Assembly: GCA_019930625.1 (NCBI GenBank)
Contig: CP082844.1
Coordinates: 4,216,001-4,280,000 of the forward strand
Source: Nocardia asteroides
GTDB lineage: Bacteria; Actinomycetota; Actinomycetes; Mycobacteriales; Mycobacteriaceae
Direction of reading: 5' to 3'
Length of the DNA stretch: 64,000 bases
Positions 1 to 8,278 of the stretch are shown one piece after another (the first letter of the stretch is position 1; each line of letters opens with the position of its first letter). Made by a program: the position numbers and the translations under genes. The notes under the pieces were generated by a model. That model worked only from the letters and a program-made list of their open reading frames with translations, did not search any database and was not told the origin of the DNA.

Positions 1-49
1 TGTTCTGGCTGATCGCGCGCATGGTGGCGGTGCTGTCGATGTCGGTCAT
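1..49 (-). CDS. Start of a divergent gene, probably zinc-type alcohol dehydrogenase/quinone oxidoreductase (partial)
   Basis: An ATG at 47-49 on the minus strand opens a frame that reads MTDIDSTATMRAISQN before leaving the window. The MRAISQ pattern is typical of the N-terminus of medium-chain NADPH:quinone reductases in actinobacteria. Only 16 codons are visible, so the family call is an inference. The gene is divergent from the GlxA-type regulator at 120 and shares its palindromic upstream region, so it is a plausible regulatory target of that protein. Confidence 0.5.
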   Translation of the reverse strand, partial: MTDIDSTATMRAISQN

Positions 50-84
50 GCCTGTCAGCCTGCCCCGGGTGAACGGCGAGGGAA

Positions 85-121
85 ATGGCACGATTGCCAT
101 TCTTCGATATGATCGTGCCAT
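85..121. promoter_or_regulatory. Palindromic operator candidate in the divergent promoter region
   Basis: A 10-bp perfect inverted repeat (ATGGCACGAT at 85-94 and ATCGTGCCAT at 112-121) overlaps the start codon of the regulator at 120. Inside it is a shorter palindrome, TGGCA-N4-TGCCA, at 86-99. Its place between a regulator and a divergent gene suggests autoregulation and control of the neighbour. The sequence shows the symmetry only; binding by the adjacent regulator is inferred. Confidence 0.55.
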
Positions 122-1109
122 GGTGGACGGGGCCGCACCGCATCGAGTGGTCGTGCTGGCATTGGATGGGGTGTATCCCTTCGAGTTGGGTATCCCGAAT
201 CGGGTATTCGGTAGCGCTGCGGGCAGATACGAGGTGAGCACCTGCTCGGTCGACGGGCGTCCGGTGCGCAGCGCGGCCGATTTCGATATCGCCGTCGCGC
301 ACGACAGCCGGGCCTTGCGGAAGGCCGACACCGTCGTGCTGCCGGCCTGCGATATAGCGACGGCTGTCTCCGGCACGCTGCCGGAGCCGGTGCTCGCCGC
401 GTTCGCGCAAATTCGTCCGGGCGCCAGAATCGTCGCGATCTGCACCGGCGCCTTCGTCGCCGCGGCCGCGGGCCTGCTCGACGGGCGACCGGCCACCACG
501 CACTGGAACCAGGCCGGTCTGTTCCGGCGCGCCTTCCCTCGGGTGCGTCTCGACCCGGACGTGCTCTACGTGGACGACGGGGACGTCCTCACCTCAGCGG
601 GCGCGGCGGCGGGACTGGACGTGTGCCTGCACTTGGTGCGGCGCGATCACGGCAGTGCCGTCGCGAACGCGGTCGCGCGCCGCTGTGTCGTCCCGCCGTG
701 GCGCGAGGGCGGCCAGGCGCAGTACATCGAGCAGCCGGTGCCGCCCGCGACGTCGGCGGGCACCGCCACGGCCCGGGAATGGGCGCTGGAGAACTTGCGC
801 TCTGCGCTGACCGTCGACGAACTGGCGGTCCGGGCTCGGATGAGCAAGCGCACCTTCGCCCGGAGGTTCCGCGACGAGGTCGGCATGAGCCCGGGGCGCT
901 GGCTGATCCAGCAGCGGGTCTTCCGCGCCAGGCACCTGCTGGAGACCACGGACCTGACCATCGATCGCATCGCGGGCGAGGTCGGTTTCGCCACCGGGAC
1001 CTCGCTGCGGCAGCACCTGGTCGAGTCGATCGGGGTGTCACCGCAAGCTTATCGGCGTACGTTCCGTGCGCGTGCCGCCATGGCGGAGAGCCGGACGATC
1101 GTGGCGTGA
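120..1109 (+). CDS. GlxA-family AraC-type transcriptional regulator
   Basis: This protein of about 329 residues has an N-terminal DJ-1/PfpI-like (class I glutamine amidotransferase-like) domain starting at HRVVVLALDGV. The nucleophile-elbow-like stretch is AICTGAFVAAAAGLLDGRPATT cut to its core, AICTGAF. The C-terminal AraC/XylS double helix-turn-helix includes RMSKRTFARRFRDEVGMSP and ends near SPQAYRRTF. This architecture is that of FtrA/GlxA regulators, which sense small molecules and control catabolic or stress genes. An in-frame ATG at 21 exists, but the ATG at 120 places the conserved domain at the usual distance and falls inside the operator palindrome, so I prefer it. A divergent oxidoreductase-like gene starts at 49. 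The ligand is unknown. Confidence 0.85.
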   Translation: MVDGAAPHRVVVLALDGVYPFELGIPNRVFGSAAGRYEVSTCSVDGRPVRSAADFDIAVAHDSRALRKADTVVLPACDIATAVSGTLPEPVLAAFAQIRPGARIVAICTGAFVAAAAGLLDGRPATTHWNQAGLFRRAFPRVRLDPDVLYVDDGDVLTSAGAAAGLDVCLHLVRRDHGSAVANAVARRCVVPPWREGGQAQYIEQPVPPATSAGTATAREWALENLRSALTVDELAVRARMSKRTFARRFRDEVGMSPGRWLIQQRVFRARHLLETTDLTIDRIAGEVGFATGTSLRQHLVESIGVSPQAYRRTFRARAAMAESRTIVA

Positions 1110-1205
1110 TCCGCGCGAACCCGCCGGTCGGCTCGACCTTCGCCCGCACGACGCAACCGCGCCGACGGGCCGACTCGCGGCGCCGCGAACCGTGCGCGGG
1201 GCAGA

Positions 1206-1739
1206 ATGCCAACCATGGTCGAACTGGTGCTCGTGCGTGGCGACATCACCGAACAAGAGGTGGACGCGGTGGTGAACGCGGCGAACTCGTCGCTGCTCGG
1301 CGGTGGGGGAGTCGACGGCGCGATCCACCGTCGCGGTGGCCCGGAGATCCTGGCGGATTGCCGCAGGCTGCGTGCGTCCCACTATGGCGGGGGACTGCCG
1401 ACCGGGGCGGCGGTCGCCACCACGGCGGGACACCTGCCAGCGCGGTGGGTGATCCACACGGTCGGCCCCGTGTGGTCGGCTACCGAGGACCGCTCCGCCC
1501 TGCTGGCCTCCTGCTATCGCGAATCCTTGCGTGTGGCGGACGAATTGGGAGCGCGGACCGTCGCGTTCCCCGCGATCTCGACCGGCGTCTTCGGCTGGCC
1601 GATGGACGACGGCGCCCGAATCGCCGTCGACACGGTTCGGGCCACCGAGACAGCGGTGTCGGAAGCGCGGTTCGTCCTGTACGACGAGCGCGCTCACGCG
1701 GCGTTCGCGCGGAATGTCTCGGGAATCTCCGAACTCTGA
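1206..1739 (+). CDS. Macrodomain protein, probable O-acetyl-ADP-ribose deacetylase
   Basis: This single-domain protein of 177 residues carries the macrodomain signature: GDIT near the start, then VVNAANSSLLGGGGVDGAIH, and the later FPAISTGVFGWP substrate loop. The asparagine and aspartate residues that position the distal ribose are visible in NAAN and GVDGAI. Proteins of this YmdB/MacroD type hydrolyse O-acetyl-ADP-ribose or remove ADP-ribose from proteins. The length is normal for the family. A second ATG at 1215 (MVELVL) fits the family start equally well, and neither has a clear ribosome binding site. The gene stands alone between a regulator and a thioesterase, so its physiological substrate cannot be judged from context. 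Confidence 0.9.
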   Translation: MPTMVELVLVRGDITEQEVDAVVNAANSSLLGGGGVDGAIHRRGGPEILADCRRLRASHYGGGLPTGAAVATTAGHLPARWVIHTVGPVWSATEDRSALLASCYRESLRVADELGARTVAFPAISTGVFGWPMDDGARIAVDTVRATETAVSEARFVLYDERAHAAFARNVSGISEL

Positions 1740-1885
1740 GTCGCCGATGGCTTCCTTTCCGGAGCCGATTCGGATGAGGGGCGGCGAGTGTTCGGGCTAT
1801 GTCCCGCCGAGTGCTCGACTGTCGGTCTGCGTGCATCGCCTGCCGGTGCGGCGAACTTGTCGGTGCCTCCTGGCACAGTCGGCTC

Positions 1886-2329
1886 GTGTCGTTCAGTACT
1901 CGTATCGAAGTCCGCGTGTCCGATCTGGATCCGCAGTTGCACGTCACCGGCGCGGCCTACCACCAATTCGCCGACCACGCGCGTTTCGCGTGTGTCCAGG
2001 CGGCGGGTGTCTCGGTCGACGAACTGATCGCTTCGGGTCTGGGCCCGGTCAATCTGGAGACCGTGCTGCGCTTCCAGCGGGAACTGGGCGGCGGCGACTC
2101 GGTGGACGTGTCGTGCGCCTGGCAGTGGGGTGCGGGTAAGACCTATCGAGTCGAGCACGTCCTGACCCGTGCCGATGGGGTGGTCGCCGCGACGGTGACC
2201 AACATCGGTGGCTTGCTCGACCTGGCCGCGCGGCGCCTGGTCGCCGATCCCGCGCGGCAGTGGGCGATTCGCGCGAGCCGTCCCGAGCTGCTCGGGCTGC
2301 CGGGGGAGGCCCCGGAAGCGGGCGGATAG
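1886..2329 (+). CDS. Hot-dog-fold acyl-CoA thioesterase-like protein
   Basis: The protein of 147 residues begins [20 protein letters not shown], where [10 protein letters not shown] corresponds to the 4-hydroxybenzoyl-CoA thioesterase motif (usually D-x-D-x-x-x-H-V-N). It then has the long helix [18 protein letters not shown] typical of the hot-dog fold. The frame is open further upstream to 1799, but the GTG at 1886 gives the family-typical N-terminus. The substrate acyl group cannot be deduced. It lies just upstream of ruvC; the ruvC promoter and LexA box fall in the 80-bp gap, so it need not be co-transcribed. Confidence 0.75.
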   Translation: MSFSTRIEVRVSDLDPQLHVTGAAYHQFADHARFACVQAAGVSVDELIASGLGPVNLETVLRFQRELGGGDSVDVSCAWQWGAGKTYRVEHVLTRADGVVAATVTNIGGLLDLAARRLVADPARQWAIRASRPELLGLPGEAPEAGG

Positions 2330-2375
2330 CCTGCCGTGTCGCTGGACGGCGAAAGGCCAAGCCTTCGCTAGACTC

Positions 2376-2391
2376 TCGAACAGTTGTTCGC
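2376..2391 (+). promoter_or_regulatory. LexA (SOS) box upstream of ruvCAB
   Basis: TCGAAC-AGTT-GTTCGC matches the mycobacterial/actinobacterial LexA site TCGAAC-N4-GTTCGA with one mismatch. It follows a TAGACT element at 2369-2374 that could be the -10 box, so LexA binding would overlap the transcription start. DNA-damage control of ruvC is established in M. tuberculosis; here it is inferred from the matching box and position. Confidence 0.8.
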
Positions 2392-2410
2392 GTCTGTGAG
2401 AGGGGTTGTC

Positions 2411-2980
2411 GTGCGGGTGATGGGCGTCGACCCCGGACTCACCCGATGCGGCCTCAGCATCGTCGAGGGCGGATCGGGGCGGAAGGTCACCGCCGTGGAC
2501 GTCGACGTGGTCCGCACACCCGGGGATATGGATCTGGCCCACCGCCTGCTCGCGGTCGCAGACGCCGCCGAACGCTGGATGGACACCCACAAGCCAGGGG
2601 CCGTCGCCATCGAACGCGTCTTCGCCCAGCACAATGTCCGTACCGCCATGGGCACCGCGCAGGCGGGCGGAGTGATCGCGCTGGCCGCCGCGCGCCGGGG
2701 AATTCCGGTCGCGTTCCACACACCCAGCGAGGTCAAGGCCGCGGTCACGGGCAACGGCAGCGCGGACAAGAAGCAGGTCACCGCCATGGTGACCCGCATC
2801 CTCGGTCTGCCTGCCGCGCCGAAACCGGCGGACGCGGCGGATGCGCTCGCTCTGGCGATCTGCCATTGTTGGCGGGCCCCGCTGCTGGAGCGGATGGCGG
2901 CGGCGGAGGCCGCGGCGGCCGCGGCGCAGCGCCGATACATCGAACGACTGGCCGAACAACGGAAGGCGGTGCACGGGTGA
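2411..2980 (+). CDS. ruvC: Holliday junction endonuclease RuvC
   Basis: RuvC is the dimeric resolvase that nicks Holliday junctions after RuvAB branch migration. The protein (189 residues) starts [14 protein letters not shown], which contains the first catalytic aspartate (GVDPG). It continues with the conserved [10 protein letters not shown] glutamate region, [20 protein letters not shown], and the [11 protein letters not shown] aspartate pair. GTG at 2411 follows a GAGAGGGG ribosome binding site and matches the family start; a TTG 27 bp upstream lies within the LexA box and is rejected. It overlaps ruvA by 4 bp and heads the ruvCAB operon. Confidence 0.97.
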   Translation: MRVMGVDPGLTRCGLSIVEGGSGRKVTAVDVDVVRTPGDMDLAHRLLAVADAAERWMDTHKPGAVAIERVFAQHNVRTAMGTAQAGGVIALAAARRGIPVAFHTPSEVKAAVTGNGSADKKQVTAMVTRILGLPAAPKPADAADALALAICHCWRAPLLERMAAAEAAAAAAQRRYIERLAEQRKAVHG

Positions 2981-3579
2981 TCGCGTCGGTACGCGGTGAG
3001 GTGCTGGAGATCGCCCTCGACCATGTGGTGATCGAGGCGGCCGGCGTCGGCTACCGGCTCAACGCCACGCCGTCCACGCTGGCCGGGCTCACCCGCGGCG
3101 AGGAGACCAGGCTCTACACCGCGATGATCGTCCGCGAGGACTCGATGACGCTCTACGGTTTCGCCGACACCGAGGCCCGCGACCTGTTCGGTCTGCTGCA
3201 AACCGTCTCCGGTGTCGGACCTCGCCTCGCCATGGCGGTGCTGGCGGTACTCGAGCCCGAGGCGCTGCGCAAGGCGCTGGCCGAAAGCAACGTGGCCGCG
3301 CTGACCAGAGTGCCGGGCGTCGGCAAGCGCGGCGCCGAGCGCATGGTGGTGGAACTGCGGGACAAGGTGAATCTCGTTCCGGTGCCCTCCGGTCCGCCCG
3401 GATCGGCGCCGGCGGCGGGCACGCCGGTGCGCGATCAGGTCGCCGAAGCGCTCGTCGGGCTCGGATTCTCCGCCAAGCAGGCCGAACAAGCGATCGACGC
3501 GGTGCTGGCCGACCAGCCCGCCGCCGACACCTCCACCGCCCTGCGGGCCGCGCTCGGCATGCTCGGCAAGAATCGGTAA
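2977..3579 (+). CDS. ruvA: Holliday junction DNA helicase subunit RuvA
   Basis: RuvA is the tetrameric DNA-binding component that holds the four-way junction and loads RuvB. The 200-residue protein opens with the OB-fold motif [12 protein letters not shown], carries the helix-hairpin-helix region [13 protein letters not shown] and [19 protein letters not shown], and ends with a small RuvB-interacting domain ([19 protein letters not shown]). The start is the GTG of a GTGA overlap with the ruvC stop, indicating translational coupling. The length is normal. It is followed 6 bp later by ruvB. Confidence 0.97.
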   Translation: MIASVRGEVLEIALDHVVIEAAGVGYRLNATPSTLAGLTRGEETRLYTAMIVREDSMTLYGFADTEARDLFGLLQTVSGVGPRLAMAVLAVLEPEALRKALAESNVAALTRVPGVGKRGAERMVVELRDKVNLVPVPSGPPGSAPAAGTPVRDQVAEALVGLGFSAKQAEQAIDAVLADQPAADTSTALRAALGMLGKNR

Positions 3580-3585
3580 GGCGTC

Positions 3586-4668
3586 ATGGACCACCCAGAG
3601 GAACCCACCGAATCCCCGGTCAGCCCGGAGTATCTGAATTCCGACGGTGAGATCGAGGCGAGTCTGCGGCCGAAGTCGCTGGACGACTTCATCGGTCAGC
3701 CCCGAGTGCGCGAACAGCTCGCGCTGGTGTTGCGTGGGGCCAAACAGCGCGGCGGCACACCGGATCACGTCCTGCTGTCCGGCCCCCCGGGGCTGGGCAA
3801 GACCAGCATGGCGATGATCATCGCCGGGGAACTCGGCACCGCCCTGCGGATCACCTCCGGTCCCGCGCTGGAGCGGGCGGGCGACCTCGCCGCCATGCTC
3901 AGCAATCTGGTCGACGGCGACGTGCTGTTCATCGACGAGATCCACCGGATGGCCCGGCCCGCCGAGGAGATGCTGTATCTGGCGATGGAGGACTTCCGGG
4001 TGGACGTGGTCGTCGGCAAGGGGCCGGGCGCGACCTCCATTCCTCTGGATATCGCCCCGTTCACCCTGGTCGGCGCCACCACCAGGTCCGGAGCGCTGAC
4101 CGGGCCGCTGCGCGATCGTTTCGGTTTCACCGGGCACATGGATTTCTACGAGCCCGGTGAGCTGTTGCGCATCCTGCAACGGTCGGCGCACATCCTCGGC
4201 GTCGTCATCGAGGAGGAGGCGGCGGCGGAGATCGCGGGCCGCTCGCGCGGCACGCCCCGCATCGCCAACCGCTTGCTGCGTCGCGTCCGCGACTACGCGG
4301 AGGTCCGTGCCGACGGCCGGATCACCCGTCCGATCGCGCAGGCCGCGCTCGAGGTCTACGACGTGGACGTGCTCGGCCTCGACCGCCTCGACCGCGCGGT
4401 ATTAGGCGCGCTCGTCCGCAGTTTCGGCGGTGGCCCGGTCGGGGTGTCCACCCTGGCCGTAGCGGTCGGCGAGGAGGCGGCGACCGTCGAAGAGGTCTGT
4501 GAACCGTTCTTGGTGCGTGCGGGCATGGTCGCGCGCACACCCCGCGGCCGGGTCGCCACCGCCGCCGCCTGGGAGCACCTTGGCCTCGTCCCGCCACCGG
4601 ACCTGGTCTTCGGCTCCATCGAAGTGCGCGGTCGCGAGCCGCACCCCACCCTGGACCTGTTCGAGTGA
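3586..4668 (+). CDS. ruvB: Holliday junction branch-migration ATPase RuvB
   Basis: RuvB is the AAA+ hexameric motor that drives branch migration with RuvA. In this 360-residue protein the Walker A is GPPGLGKTS, the Walker B is LFIDEIHRM, the sensor 1 region is [20 protein letters not shown], and the arginine of [15 protein letters not shown] is sensor 2. The C-terminal winged-helix domain is present ([16 protein letters not shown]). It lies 6 bp after ruvA and is the last gene of the ruvCAB operon. The next gene is convergent. Confidence 0.98.
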   Translation: MDHPEEPTESPVSPEYLNSDGEIEASLRPKSLDDFIGQPRVREQLALVLRGAKQRGGTPDHVLLSGPPGLGKTSMAMIIAGELGTALRITSGPALERAGDLAAMLSNLVDGDVLFIDEIHRMARPAEEMLYLAMEDFRVDVVVGKGPGATSIPLDIAPFTLVGATTRSGALTGPLRDRFGFTGHMDFYEPGELLRILQRSAHILGVVIEEEAAAEIAGRSRGTPRIANRLLRRVRDYAEVRADGRITRPIAQAALEVYDVDVLGLDRLDRAVLGALVRSFGGGPVGVSTLAVAVGEEAATVEEVCEPFLVRAGMVARTPRGRVATAAAWEHLGLVPPPDLVFGSIEVRGREPHPTLDLFE

Positions 4669-4705
4669 ACCGCGCGTTCGCGTGAACCGACCCCGCGGTG
4701 GCGGG

Positions 4706-5269
4706 TCAGCGGCGGCGGCGCAGCGCGGCGGCGACCAAGTCGAGGAAGGCATCGACCTCGTCGCGTTGATAGCCGCGCGTGCCGAGGCGAGCCTCGGTGA
4801 AGCGGACCGCTTGGACGTCGTCGATGGTGAGGCTGCCCGGTCCGCCGTGCGCGAGGGAAGCGGTGACCAGGTCGAGGAACGCGGCGACCTCTTCCTCGTC
4901 GTATCCGCGTCGGCCGACCGGGGCATGGGTGAATCGCATGCGCCGCACGTCATCGGCGGTGAGCAGGCTGTGGCCGTCGCCGTTCGCGCCCGGCACCGGC
5001 CGGACGCCGCGTTGGCGGAACTCCAGCTCGACGCGCAGCTGATCGAGATACTCGTCCACCTGGTCGGCGCGGTAGCCGCGCCGGCCGAGCCGAGGCGGGC
5101 CGAAACCGACACGCCGCAGATCGTCGGCGGCGAGTTCGCCCTCCCCTGCCAAGGTCGCGGCGACCAGCTCGAGGAAGGCGTCTACTTCGTCCGCGTGGTA
5201 GGCGCGATGCCCGGGCGTCGGGGTCGCGAAACGGGTTCGGCGCACGTCCTCGGGGGTCACGGGCCACAT
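4706..5269 (-). CDS. Protein made of four tandem DivIVA-like N-terminal motifs
   Basis: The 187-residue protein starts MWPVTPEDVRRTRF. Four consecutive units follow one pattern: a [VL]T/AxDD[VL] segment, RxxF, a GxRGY-type turn, then [DE]xVDAFLDLVxAxL. These are at roughly residues 4-40, 45-85, 95-130 and 145-185. Each resembles the DivIVA/Wag31 N-terminal membrane-curvature motif, normally present once and followed by a long coiled coil, which is absent here. The frame runs to 5380, but the ATG at 5269 gives the family-like start. Function is unknown; a role near poles or septa is only an inference. It is convergent with ruvB. Confidence 0.75.
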   Translation of the reverse strand: MWPVTPEDVRRTRFATPTPGHRAYHADEVDAFLELVAATLAGEGELAADDLRRVGFGPPRLGRRGYRADQVDEYLDQLRVELEFRQRGVRPVPGANGDGHSLLTADDVRRMRFTHAPVGRRGYDEEEVAAFLDLVTASLAHGGPGSLTIDDVQAVRFTEARLGTRGYQRDEVDAFLDLVAAALRRRR

Positions 5270-5419
5270 TCTGTCAGGCTCGGTGCGTCGGGCCGCTCCG
5301 AAGGAAAATCTCGCGATTCCCTGGCCTCTAGCGAACAAGGGCCGTCCCCCTGGCGAAAGCGTCGGATCAGTGCGCCTCACCCTAGCGCCGGTGGTCGTGT
5401 CAGGGGAACGCCGAGTTGC

Positions 5420-6043
5420 TCAGTCCTTGCGGACACCGTCCACGAGCAGGCGTCGGATCGCCTGGTTCAGCCCGGCGATCGCGGCCTCGTCCGGCTCCCG
5501 CAACGAGTACACGATGCCCCCGATCAGCATGCCGGTCACCGCACGCGCGGTGTTCACGGTGTCCAGGTCGGCGCGCAGGTAGCCCTGCTCGACACCGTGG
5601 TCGAGATAGCCCGCGGTCAGCGCGTCGGCGGTGTCGAGCAGACCGTAGAGCCGCTGGGTGAGTTCGTCATCGATGCCGGTGGCGTGGAACAGCAACAGCT
5701 GGGCCACCCGGCGATCGGCCAGCAGGATCTCGGTGAGAGCCACGCCGATTCGGTCGATCTGGGCGCGGTATTCGTCGAGATCGGCGGCGGCGTCCGGGGC
5801 GTTCTCGGTGCCCAGCGCGGCGATGATGCGCGCGGCCAGATCGTCGATGACGTGATCGATGATGTCGCGCTTGTTGCTGAAGTAGCGGTAGAAGGTGCCG
5901 TGTCCGATGCCCAGCTGCCCCGCGATGTCGGCGATGCCGGTGGCGTGATAGCCCTTCTCCGCGAAACAGACGAACGCGGTGTCGATGATCTCCTGGCGCA
6001 GTTCGGCTTTGCGTCGCTCGGCACGCGTGGATGGCTTCGTCAC
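5420..6043 (-). CDS. TetR/AcrR-family transcriptional regulator
   Basis: This 207-residue protein has an N-terminal TetR helix-turn-helix (residues about 12-60) with FAEKGYHATGIADIAGQLG and the recognition-helix pattern GTFYRYFSNKRDI. The C-terminal domain is a variable all-helical ligand-binding and dimerisation region. It is transcribed divergently from the flavin monooxygenase at 6122. A 6-bp-arm palindrome lies in the gap, so it is probably the local repressor of the monooxygenase. The inducer is unknown. Confidence 0.9.
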   Translation of the reverse strand: MTKPSTRAERRKAELRQEIIDTAFVCFAEKGYHATGIADIAGQLGIGHGTFYRYFSNKRDIIDHVIDDLAARIIAALGTENAPDAAADLDEYRAQIDRIGVALTEILLADRRVAQLLLFHATGIDDELTQRLYGLLDTADALTAGYLDHGVEQGYLRADLDTVNTARAVTGMLIGGIVYSLREPDEAAIAGLNQAIRRLLVDGVRKD

Positions 6044-6071
6044 CTAGCCGATGATACAGTCGTCAGCAACG

Positions 6072-6087
6072 GAATGATGTGTCATTC
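6072..6087. promoter_or_regulatory. TetR operator candidate
   Basis: GAATGA-TGTG-TCATTC is a perfect inverted repeat with 6-bp arms, placed between the divergent tetR-like and monooxygenase genes and about 35-50 bp upstream of the latter start. Position and symmetry suit a TetR dimer. Binding is inferred. Confidence 0.55.
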
Positions 6088-6121
6088 TGTGATATGCGGT
6101 TCAGCTAGCAGGAGGTTCGGT

Positions 6122-7612
6122 GTGGCGCCTCAATACGACGCGGTCGTGGTCGGTGCGGGGTTCGGAGGCATGGGAGCGGGCATTCAGCTCGATCGGCTCG
6201 GTCTGAGCAATTACGTCATCCTCGAACGCGAGGACGATCTCGGTGGCACCTGGCACGTCAATCACTACCCGGGTCTGGCGGTCGACATCGCCTCGGTCAC
6301 CTACTCGTACTCGTTCGAGCCTTACCCGCACTGGTCTCGGCTGTTCGCGCCGGGCGCGGAGCTGAAGAAGTACGCCGAGCACGTCGCCGACAAGTACGGC
6401 CTGCGCAGGCGGATGCGCTTCGGCACCACCGTCGACGGCGCGCGCTGGGACGAAGAGCAGCAGCACTGGGTGGTCTCGCTGGCGGGCGGCGACACCGTCA
6501 CCGGTCGCTATCTGCTGACCGCGACCGGCTTCCTGTCCCAGCCCTACACCCCGCCGTTCCCCGGCATCGACTCGTTCGCGGGCAAGATCATCCACACCAC
6601 CGCCTGGGAAGACGACTTCGACCTCACCGGCCGCAGGGCCGCGATCATCGGCACCGGCGCCACAGCCGTGCAGCTGGTGCCCGAGGTGGCCGATAAGGCC
6701 GAGGCACTCACGGTGTTCCAGCGGACCCCGATCTGGGTGGTCCCCAAGATCGACACCGCGATCCCCGCCGCGGTGCGGAAGCTGTTCGAACGGGTCCCCG
6801 CCACGCAGAAGGCCGCGCGACTGGTCAACACCAGCCTGCTCGAGGCGTTGATGGTGGTCGGTGTACTGCACTTCAAGCAGGCCCGGCTGATGAACAAGGG
6901 CGCGGCCGCGCTGGCCAAAGCGCACCTGCGGGCGTCCGTGCGGGACAAGCAGACGCGCGAGCAGCTGACACCGCACTACGACTTCGGATGCAAGCGGCCG
7001 ACTTTCTCCAACCGCTACTTCACCACGTTCAACCAGCCGCACGTACGGCTGGAGACGAATTCGATCGACCACATCGAGCCCGACGGCATCGTCACCGCCG
7101 ACGGGCACAAGACCGCGATCGACACGCTGATCCTGGCCACCGGTTTCAACCTGTGGGACGTGAACTTCCCGGCCATCGAGATCATCGGCCGTGACGGGGT
7201 GAATCTCGGAAAGTTCTGGCGGGACAACCGCTTCCAGGCCTACGAGGGCATCACGGTGCCGAAGTTCCCCAACTTCCTCAGCCTCAACAGTCCCTACTCT
7301 TACAGTGGCTTGTCCTACTTCACCACCATCGAAGCGCAGATGAAGCACATGGGCAGATTGTTCGGTGAGATGCGCCGCCGGGGCGAGACCGTCTTCGAGG
7401 TCACCGAGCAGGCCAACGCGGCGTTCCTGGACCGGGTCACCGCCAAGCTCGGTTCCTCGGTCTTCTACGGCGGTGACTGCGCCACGGCGCGCAGTTACTA
7501 CTTCAACCCGCACGGCGAGGCCGCCCTGTTGCGGCCCACCAGCACCCTCAACGCCCACCGCGAAGCGGTCGGCTTTCCGCTGGAGGACTACGTCTACGGC
7601 AAGACGGCCTGA
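6122..7612 (+). CDS. Flavin-containing monooxygenase, Baeyer-Villiger type
   Basis: The 496-residue enzyme has an FAD-binding GAGFGG at residues 11-16, the Baeyer-Villiger fingerprint FxGxxxHxxxW (F152, G154, H158, W162), and a second dinucleotide motif IIGTGATAVQ for NADPH. Such enzymes insert oxygen next to a carbonyl, forming esters or lactones, in steroid, alkyl-ketone or xenobiotic breakdown. The frame is open far upstream (to 4499), but GTG at 6122 follows a perfect AGGAGG at 6110-6115 and matches the family start. It is divergent from a TetR regulator. The substrate cannot be read from sequence. Confidence 0.92.
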   Translation: MAPQYDAVVVGAGFGGMGAGIQLDRLGLSNYVILEREDDLGGTWHVNHYPGLAVDIASVTYSYSFEPYPHWSRLFAPGAELKKYAEHVADKYGLRRRMRFGTTVDGARWDEEQQHWVVSLAGGDTVTGRYLLTATGFLSQPYTPPFPGIDSFAGKIIHTTAWEDDFDLTGRRAAIIGTGATAVQLVPEVADKAEALTVFQRTPIWVVPKIDTAIPAAVRKLFERVPATQKAARLVNTSLLEALMVVGVLHFKQARLMNKGAAALAKAHLRASVRDKQTREQLTPHYDFGCKRPTFSNRYFTTFNQPHVRLETNSIDHIEPDGIVTADGHKTAIDTLILATGFNLWDVNFPAIEIIGRDGVNLGKFWRDNRFQAYEGITVPKFPNFLSLNSPYSYSGLSYFTTIEAQMKHMGRLFGEMRRRGETVFEVTEQANAAFLDRVTAKLGSSVFYGGDCATARSYYFNPHGEAALLRPTSTLNAHREAVGFPLEDYVYGKTA

Positions 7613-7642
7613 GCCGGGGCCGGGCCGCGCCGCACACACGAT

Positions 7643-7674
7643 CTCGCCCGCCGGAGTATGTTCCGGCGGGCGAG
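7643..7674. terminator. Hairpin terminator after the monooxygenase
   Basis: A perfect 13-bp stem (CTCGCCCGCCGGA / TCCGGCGGGCGAG) closes a 6-nt loop about 30 bp after the monooxygenase stop. There is no T run, which is common for actinobacterial terminators. Confidence 0.7.
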
Positions 7675-7798
7675 TCGCTGTGTGAAGGGACGTTGTAGCT
7701 GCCCAGCAGGTGTGCCGGTGTGGCACGCGCGCGGCGAACTGGCAGACTGTGTGGGTACTTGTCCATCCCACCCACAACACTAGGGACTGACTTCGACG

Positions 7799-8158
7799 AT
7801 GGAACTGCTGTTTCCGCTGCTACTGGTAGCCCTGCTCGTGCCGATGTTCCTCGGTGTCCGCCGTCAGAAGCGGGAGGCCGAGAAGGTCGCCAGCATGCAG
7901 GACAACCTGAAGATCGGCGATCAGGTCATCACCACGTCGGGTCTGTACGGCACCGTGGTCGAACTCGACGACACCACGGTCGACCTCGAGATCGCCGAGG
8001 ACGTGGTCACCACGTGGTTGCGCCAGGCCATCCGTGAGGTGCGCGCCGACGACACGGCGAGCACCGAGGAGACCGGCGCGGACGCCACCGGCTCGGACAC
8101 GCCCGAGGCCGTCGAGGAATCCACCGAGCAGACCGAGACCCGCCTGACCAAGGACTGA
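7799..8158 (+). CDS. yajC: Preprotein translocase accessory subunit YajC
   Basis: YajC associates with SecDF at the Sec translocon. This 119-residue protein has one N-terminal membrane helix (LLFPLLLVALLVPMFLG, residues about 3-20), then the conserved RRQKREAEKVASMQDNLKIGDQVITTSGLYGTV cut to its signature, GDQVITTSGLYG. It ends in an acidic Thr/Glu-rich tail typical of actinobacterial versions. It is the first gene of yajC-secD-secF, 120 bp before secD, as in M. tuberculosis. Confidence 0.95.
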   Translation: MELLFPLLLVALLVPMFLGVRRQKREAEKVASMQDNLKIGDQVITTSGLYGTVVELDDTTVDLEIAEDVVTTWLRQAIREVRADDTASTEETGADATGSDTPEAVEESTEQTETRLTKD

Positions 8159-8278
8159 TCGTCCGGTTGTGCCCCGGCTCGCCGGATTGTCGCCGCGGCC
8201 GTCCGTCCGCGCACCCGGCGTCGCTGGTGCATGCCCGCTTGTTCCATCCTCGACTTCCCGCCTAGGAGATGACGTACT

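Noticed and set aside
4499..6121. A 1037-codon open frame that joins the ruvB end to the monooxygenase
   Set aside because: The upstream part is an antisense shadow of the DivIVA-like and TetR genes in GC-rich DNA. The real start is the GTG at 6122 after AGGAGG.
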